From contig NC_084889.1 in the NCBI RefSeq assembly GCF_958979055.1, positions 1,240,001-1,304,000 of the forward strand: a stretch of DNA of 64,000 nucleotides. The letters are read 5' to 3'. Position 1 is the stretch's first letter, and every line of letters begins with the position of its first letter. This document shows, piece after piece, positions 58,001 through 64,000 of this stretch. Origin of the DNA: Alnus glutinosa. Lineage: Eukaryota; Streptophyta; Magnoliopsida; Fagales; Betulaceae. The position numbers and the translations under genes were made by a program. A model generated the notes under the pieces. The model had not been told where the DNA came from. It ran no database searches and saw only the letters and a program-made list of their open reading frames with translations.

Positions 58001-58275
58001 ATGAGCATTGTTGCAGCTACCCAGTGTAATGTGGCTAGTGATCAAGAAACCAAAGAGATTTAGCACCAAATGGTTCATCAATTGGGTAAAATCGATATTA
58101 CAGAAACAGCATTCCCTTCTTCTTTGGGTGATTTATAATCAATATTTCTTCACTGACAAAAGTTTTTGAATTTCAGGCTTCCATATACGTTGGAGTTTTC
58201 ATCATGTTGGCATCCACAATTGGCGGCTTCCGGAATATAATTGCTGATGCCTCCACATATAGCTTCTACACATAA
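55020..58275 (+). CDS. LHT6: Lysine-histidine-transporter-like amino acid permease, LHT6-like
   Basis: Eight exons: 55020-55043, 55126-55268, 55357-55740, 57124-57517, 57626-57731, 57833-57924, 58017-58085, 58177-58275; the product is 436 aa. The start MVSASSPK fits the family; the frame is open upstream to 54840, so a longer form is not strictly excluded. Segments in order are [156 protein letters not shown] and the C-terminal [10 protein letters not shown]. It is an AAAP-family, about 10-11-helix H+/amino acid symporter, normally in the plasma membrane. The wording is closest to Arabidopsis LHT-like 6, which also neighbours MED25 there. Substrate is unproven. Intron 3 begins with GC, not GT. 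Confidence 0.95.
55741..57123 (+). other. GC-AG intron 3 of the transporter gene
   Basis: The donor is CTAAG|GCACGT and the acceptor gattgcag at 57123. The GC site keeps the frame and yields the family sequence AVMSLSYSTIAW. The nearby GT (gtacct at 55745) would shift the frame and reach stops in exon 4. The intron is 1383 bp and carries a MITE. Confidence 0.85.
56757..56935. mobile_element. MITE in transporter intron 3
   Basis: The left end caatttggcagttaatgtga, gagagttcatata is inverted at the right: tatatggactctctcacatt, aattgtccaaattg. The interior contains cacgtgtccaaataaatttt and gggccacctattcgaacag. A relative lies at 54725-54860 and weaker ones near 20820-20960 and 58990-59125. Confidence 0.7.
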
Positions 58276-59829
58276 ATTGTGGTGATTATCATGTTATTGG
58301 GTTATTGACTGGACTTAACTCAGTCTCAGTCTTCCGATGACTTTCTCTATGTACCTTTTTAATATTGAATGTTTTAAATTACCGATTGTCTTAAAAAGTT
58401 TAAATTAAATAGGAAGATGTGTATTTAATTGTTTAATTATCATTTTAACTGGACCAAACAATACGTTAATAATAAGAAGATGTGTATTTAATTACTTAAT
58501 TAACATTTTAACAGTGAATTAATAGAGTAGATCCATTTTGCATCATCCATTATATGGGATGTCCAGCTCTATCTATTAAAAAGAAATTGGGGATGAATGA
58601 GAAGAATACCTTTAAAAGTTTTCTTTAAATGAGACATGTAAAAGCAAAGAAAAAGAAAAAGAGAAAGAGAAAGAGACCACAATTTTAAAAAGGCTAGCTT
58701 TTGTTTGGTTGCTGAAAAGGACATTCATTGATACTTCATTTATAAATTTTTAGAGAAATGCTAGTGTAATAGCAAAAATTAAAAATTTATAAATTTTTAT
58801 AAATTTATAAACCTGCATCATGGTTTTCAAATATACTTACCAAGATATCGCTTGAAGAACCCCTTAATCTTCCTAACACTAAACATTAGAGCTAACGTAT
58901 TAAACCAACACTCCTTGGATTGTCTATTCTGTAACCAAGTTAAAGTTGAAAATAAAAGACACAATCTAGATTTTTGCTACAATTTGCTTACCCAATTACA
59001 AAACTAATGAGAGAGAGCCTTAACGGGGTTTCGCTTGTCCAAAATAGTGAGCTCCGTATTTTTTACTGTTTAAATGTCTGCTCGGACAAATGCACTCTAT
59101 CAAAACCCATTCTCATTAATTATCTGAATTGACTGTAATTCGGTCACCATTCATAAACTGTAGAGTACGCAATTAACAGTCGCTCAATTATACAAAGCTT
59201 GCTCATCTAAACATTATAGATAACATGATGTGACAAGATTGACAAGCATTAACGTGAAGCGATTACCAAATCCTTCAAAATCCACACTCAAAGTGACTCT
59301 TTTTTAAGCAAGATAATAACGATAATATTAATAGAAAACATAAACTACAAAAAGAGGGGGTGAAGGACCTCACAAACACCTTCATACAGTCATAATATTG
59401 TAAAATATTAAAAAATAAACGAAAAATAAATCTAAAATTATCCGGTCTCATAATTCCTTGGCCAAAAACAGCGAGGAGAACAATTTTTTTTTTTTTTTTT
59501 TTTTTTTAACGAAAGATCTAAGTATTTCATTAATCAATGATCAATGATCACAAGCATAAAGTTCTGCAAAATCATAACTATATGCTATAAGGTTATATAG
59601 TCATAGATACAAACAAATTTTTTACAATAAAGTGCTATCTATGACTTGCATCTTCCACTAACTTATATACAAAAATAGTTGAAGAGTAGATATGCTCCGA
59701 GCAGCCTAGATCTAAGACAATGGTAGTTAAATATTCTAAAAATTTAATTAAAGCCGTGAGATATAACCCCTCACACCTGACTAACCTTCATCCTATAGAT
59801 CGTTCATGAGAGCAGATTTAAAAAGAAAG

Positions 59830-59869
<40 letters not shown>

Positions 59870-61009
59870 ATATTCAAAGAAAAAATACAACCAGCAAATA
59901 TCAGTAGCGGCCAGAAAGGGAATGATCGGCACAACACGAAGGTAGATGGACGGATGCATAACGGAGATGCCAAAATTACTAATTTGGTTGGAGAACACCT
60001 ACAAACAAAAGAAAAAATCTAATAGAAGGAAGATGATAAGAACGGTGAGTAAAAAGTGGAAGAGAGAGGAGGAGGGACAATTAAGACAAAGCTTAGGACA
60101 AACGCATGCTTATTTTTAAAATGCAACCCCTTTCGTTAACCTGTAAGATTCTTAAAGAAGCAAAAATAATTGGTAGTGGAAAGTGATGGATGCGATCCAA
60201 GAAACGTGATTGAGGGTAATTATTTATTTATTTATTTATTTTTTGAAGGGGTAATTATTTATATTGAGTAATTAATGATAATAAAATTCAAGCTTCAGGG
60301 TCCCATGCAGCTCAGTCGGGGAAGAAAAAGCATAGGCGTGTCATATATGGTCTTTTTTTAACATACTTTGGGTTGGACTTGTAATGATGGATGTTCCATT
60401 TTCAAACGAAGTTGGTTTAAAGCGACAAGAAATGGCTGGTTAATGGAAGCTGGATAATTGAATGGATCACCATTTTATCAATTTCATCAACAATTTAAAC
60501 GGTAAATGTCTCTGTCTGTCCAAAATATGCTAGAAATAAAAATTAAAAAAACTTTTAATGAGACCTGACATGGCATTTGGGTGACCCATTAACGTTTAAC
60601 GTGTCCACTCGCTTCGTGTGACATCAATCTTATTGGATAAGAAAACAGTACTTTCTAGAAACTCAAAATGCTGAAGAAATTCTCATCAAACATTTATTAC
60701 TCAACTGACCAAAGGATTTCACCATAACAGAGCACGTAGTGGAGGAGAAAGCTACATCTACAAGAGAGTGCTATCAACACGTATATGATGTTACATGGAT
60801 AAGAAATTTAATGATGTATATATTGTTACCTTATTTAGAATTGGTGTATATGTTGTCACATAATTAAGGCTAAATTCTACAAATTTAATGGTCTAATATT
60901 GTTACGTTATTTAAAATTTTTAAATGACGTAGTACCATATTAGGTGTACAACAAAACAAAATTTTAACCCCGGATAAATCCTCTTCATTTCAGTACTTTA
61001 TTTTTTGTT
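58276..61009. other. Intergenic DNA downstream of the transporter gene
   Basis: No gene found. Contains a near-duplicate aagatgtgtatttaatt (about 58414 and 58478), a MITE-like patch at 58990-59125 (taatgagagagagcc ... attctcattaatt), a poly-T run at 59485-59507 and a poly-A run at about 59829-59866. Both homopolymers may be retroposon tails. Confidence 0.5.
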
Positions 61010-61700
61010 TTTTTAAGCAACATAACCAGTACATTAAAACAAAATAAAACTACAAAAGGACCAAGGGACCCCAACAACTCTCCAAGACCAGCTATTACAG
61101 TGCATGAAATTAAATCTACAAATAAAATGGGAAGTGGATTCAAGCAGATCCAGTCCCATCGTTTGTTGACCAAAAGGCTGATGAGAGGGCTGCCATGACG
61201 GCGGTATGTGATGCAATCCGAAGAATTGACCGCTTAGAAAAGGGTACATTGATGATGGCTGCAATGAGACGATCAATAAAAATCACATTTCTTGCATACT
61301 TGAACAAAAGGAGCATGCTTCACGACAACTCCAAACAAAAGAAATAATCATGCATTCCCACTTTATTAATAAAAGAGATGGGTATGAGCTCTCGGAGGGA
61401 AAATCTAGAACAATACACCACCAGGGAGGGTGGCGCATGGGCCCCACGTGCCGGTGGAGAGGGTGGTAGGAAGCGGCTCATGGTGGATCTAGTGGTAGGG
61501 AGGCCAGTGGAAGGGCGCATCCATGGTAGAAGTGAACAGGCGGCGGTAAATTTAGCTTTCATCTTCCTACAAAATAAGAGAGAAAAAAGTAGGGGAAAAA
61601 AAAAGGAGAGAGAGAGAGAGAGAAGAGAAGGTAGAGAAAGAAGAGGGAGAACTCCTCCGTTTGCTTCAATGATGGGATTCAGAAGAAGAGTTATGTTTTT
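61010..61700 (-). mobile_element. Dispersed retroposon-like repeat, copy 2
   Basis: The opposite-strand relative of 2130-3062. Read on the minus strand it runs from a CT-rich lead through ggaagatgaaagctaaattt, a C-rich block with ggtggtgt, aataaagtggga, catgctcctttt, gaaatgtgattttt, tcagccttttggtcaa, ttagatttaattt, gttggggtcc and ggttatgttgcttaaaaaaa, ending in an A-rich tail at about 61000-61015. A 141-codon frame on this strand (61745-61320) covers the C-rich part but resembles no known protein. Confidence 0.5.
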
Positions 61701-61760
61701 TTTGGGGGGAGGAGGGTGGGGGGAGAGCTCGAAAGAAGATAACAATTAAATTGGTCGAGT

Positions 61761-62454
61761 GCTAACCAGCGCTCATCATTTTTTATTTATTTATTTATTT
61801 ATGTGAGCGCTACCAACGTTGCTCGTCCTTGTTTTTGGTGTACTATGGCCTATGGGACAATCATGCATCGGTCTGTAACGCCCAAATGCATTCCCTAATA
61901 ATAAGATTTGGAAAACTGAGATATTAAATTATTAATGCTTCTTTCGCTTAGGCTATGGAAAGTAAAGGCTGTGTTTGAGAATAGAGGGTAGATCCAAACG
62001 TATAGGCACGTGATGTTGAATAATAAGCTGAAACATTGTATTTCTAACCTTTCCTTTGACTTTTTATTGTGACATAATTATTCTGCAATGTCAATCTCCA
62101 ATACTGTTATGTTTAGATAAATTTTTTTTTTTTTTCCGATTTAAGTTACTATTTATCTTAAAAGTTTAACTTAATAATAAAATTATAAATTTAATTATTT
62201 AATTAATATTTTAGCACTCCTTAAGGCATGTAATCAAATTCCTCCTCAATAAATAAACCGGGTAGGGTACTTATTAAAAAAAAAGGTTCTCTATAAAATG
62301 GCCTAAACTTAACCACAAATTTCATTTTCATATCATTTTAAGTTGAAAACTCATATAAGAACTTAGGAAGTGTATAAATAAAATTAAAAGAGGCAATTCA
62401 TATTTACTCTACTCATACCAAATATCCAAATTTGAAAGATCATATATATATAAA
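61761..62454. other. Intergenic DNA, nothing recognised
   Basis: AT-rich, with (TTTA)n at about 61776-61801 and a T-run at 62120-62135. Confidence 0.5.
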
Positions 62455-62985
62455 AGCCGAGTTCTAATTTAAAGTTGGCTTAAATTAGGACTCATGACAT
62501 GAACCCATACTTTTTAAACATTGAACCGGACATTTAAGTAAAAAACCGGTAATTTAAGTAAAACTAAACCGGTTCATGTATTTCAAGTAAAATAAATGGT
62601 GCATTTAATATGACTAATTAACTATTATATATATATAAGCCGAGTTTCAACTTAGAGTTGGCCTAGAATTAGGACACGTGGCATGAACTCATACTTTTTA
62701 AACATTGAACCGGCAATTTAAGTAAAACTAAATCGATCCATATATTTCAAGTAAAATAAAAAGAGTATTTAATATGACTAATTAACTCTTATATATATAT
62801 ATATAAATCAAGTTCTAACTTAGAGTTGACCTAGAATTAGGACAAGTGGCATAAACCCATACTTTTTAAACAATGAACCGGTCATTTAAGTAAAAAACCG
62901 GTAATTTAAGTAAAATTAAACCGGTCCATGTATTTCAAGTAAAATAAACGGTGCATTTAATATGACTAATTAACTCTCATATATT
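62455..62985. repeat. Tandem array of ~168-182-bp units
   Basis: Units begin agccgagttctaa (62455), agccgagtttcaac (62638) and aatcaagttctaac (about 62805). Each continues with tta(a/g)agttgg(c/a)c, gaattaggac, catactttttaaaca, (t)gaaccgg, atttaagtaaa, atttcaagtaaaataaa, tttaatatgactaattaact, and is separated from the next by a short (TA)n. A further partial unit is visible at about 63101-63163 (ctccatgtatttcaagtgaa). Confidence 0.85.
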
Positions 62986-63897
62986 GAATAAAAAATGAAT
63001 AGAAACGTCAAATTTTTTGTCACTCAATTCTAACTAATTTCTACCTCTTTCTTTTCCTTTAAGTAAAAAAAATTAAAAGAAAAGAAAAAAGAGTAAAACA
63101 GAATTGCTCCATGTATTTCAAGTGAAATAAACGGTGCGTTTAATATTCTTAATTAACTCTCTTCCGTTGAATAGAAAATGAATAGAAACGTTTAATTTTG
63201 TTGTCATTAAATTCTCATTAATTTCTACCTCTCTCTCTCTTCCTTTAAGTAAAATCTTTTACTTAAACTTCGCTTCTGCTCCCACTAAATGTCCGTTACA
63301 AACTAAACCTCAAACAATCAAATGTCAGTTTTTTTTCTTTGGAAAATGTCAAAAGTCACTCCAATATCTCTCGCTTTCTCAAATAAATATATGGATAAGT
63401 AATGGTTTGTGGCTATGCAAAACTGCAATGTTGGTTACATTACTAGAGAACGGTGTTCAAAGCAAAAAGATCAAAGTTTTTGCAATTGTTGGAACCTTTT
63501 TGTTTGTAATACTGCTATAGCCTTTGTGTTTTTAGTTTGTCGGGGCTGTCTTCAATAGAATTGTAACTAATATGTTTGTTTGTATTTATTTTATGTGCTT
63601 CTGTTTTTCTGATTCAATTTTCTATCCTTAATTTTGCATTGATAATTTATATATTAGTTTTTATTTCTGTTGAAAAAATAGTTTCTTTTACGCTATATAT
63701 AAGAAGGATGATCGAAATAAAAAAATATCTATTTGACCGGATTTTCTTCCTGTACCTATATATTTCATTGAAAGTGGAAAAAGTATATAAAAAAAACAGT
63801 TATTTTCTATTATATTAGTGTTATCATTTTACATTTTTTTTTTTACTTTATTTTCTATGATTTTGTTCTTTCTTTACATTTTTTTTGTCCCTATTTC

Positions 63898-63900
<3 letters not shown>
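62986..63900. other. Degenerate continuation of the array, then AT-rich DNA
   Basis: The phrase gaatagaaacgt(c/t) aa tttt ... gtca, ttctaactaatttctacctc, cctttaagtaaa occurs at about 62998-63066 and again at 63178-63252, a ~180-bp larger-order repeat joined to the array. Beyond 63300 the DNA is AT-rich without recognised genes; an 80-codon Ile/Phe-rich frame at 63576-63818 looks accidental. Confidence 0.5.

Positions 63901-63975
<75 letters not shown>
63901..63975. repeat. (TA)n microsatellite
   Basis: About 37 TA units at the right edge of the window. Confidence 0.95.
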
Positions 63976-63978
<3 letters not shown>

Positions 63979-64000
63979 TTTAAATTGCTTCTTTTTTTTT

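Noticed and set aside
15375..58275. Idea that HHO, MED25 and the amino acid transporter form a functional nitrogen-signalling cluster
   Set aside because: The neighbours include unrelated genes (MBL-fold, BRO1, WIP), and plant gene order is explained by ancestry; nothing in the sequence shows co-regulation.
61320..61749. Two opposing frames of 123 and 141 codons
   Set aside because: Both lie in the C-rich/CT-rich part of a dispersed repeat and show no known domain.

Overview
This is nuclear DNA of a flowering plant, almost certainly a woody eudicot (Fagales-like would fit, but that is an inference). The genes have many introns with plant-type GT-AG borders, the proteins match Arabidopsis families closely, and the AT-rich intergenic DNA is full of (TA)n and (CT)n microsatellites, MITEs, LINE tails, a SINE and a solo LTR. 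No bacterial operons, tRNA or rRNA genes or CRISPR arrays are present.

Seven protein genes can be assembled exon by exon. Left to right they are: the last exon of an organellar methionine aminopeptidase (150-295, +); a WIP-type zinc-finger gene of the DOT5/WIP6 kind (7181-6085, -); a GARP/Myb repressor of the HRS1/HHO (NIGT1) family (15375-17323, +); a divergent metallo-beta-lactamase-fold protein (29481-25346, -); a BRO1-domain protein (36047-31307, -); Mediator subunit MED25/PFT1 (39473-53167, +, 15 exons); and a lysine-histidine-transporter-like amino acid permease of the LHT6 kind (55020-58275, +, 8 exons, with one GC-AG intron). All internal exon phases join without a frameshift.

The most informative large-scale observation is gene order. 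From memory of Arabidopsis gene numbers, MAP1C-DOT5-HRS1-BRO1-like lie together near At1g13270-At1g13310, and HHO3-MED25-LHT6 lie together at At1g25550-At1g25530. The window carries both sets in one line, as expected of an unfractionated ancestral segment.

The rest is mainly mobile DNA. A 516-bp solo LTR has a 5-bp target duplication (3968-4493). A SINE has a perfect 13-bp target duplication (12430-12570). There are several foldback MITE families with more than one copy in the window, and a ~740-bp long-TIR Mutator-like element plus a LINE fragment side by side in a MED25 intron. A dispersed retroposon-like repeat occurs at both ends of the window in opposite orientation. A ~175-bp tandem array lies at the right end. 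I found no convincing new enzymatic or defence system; the novelty is in synteny, regulatory sites and repeat families.
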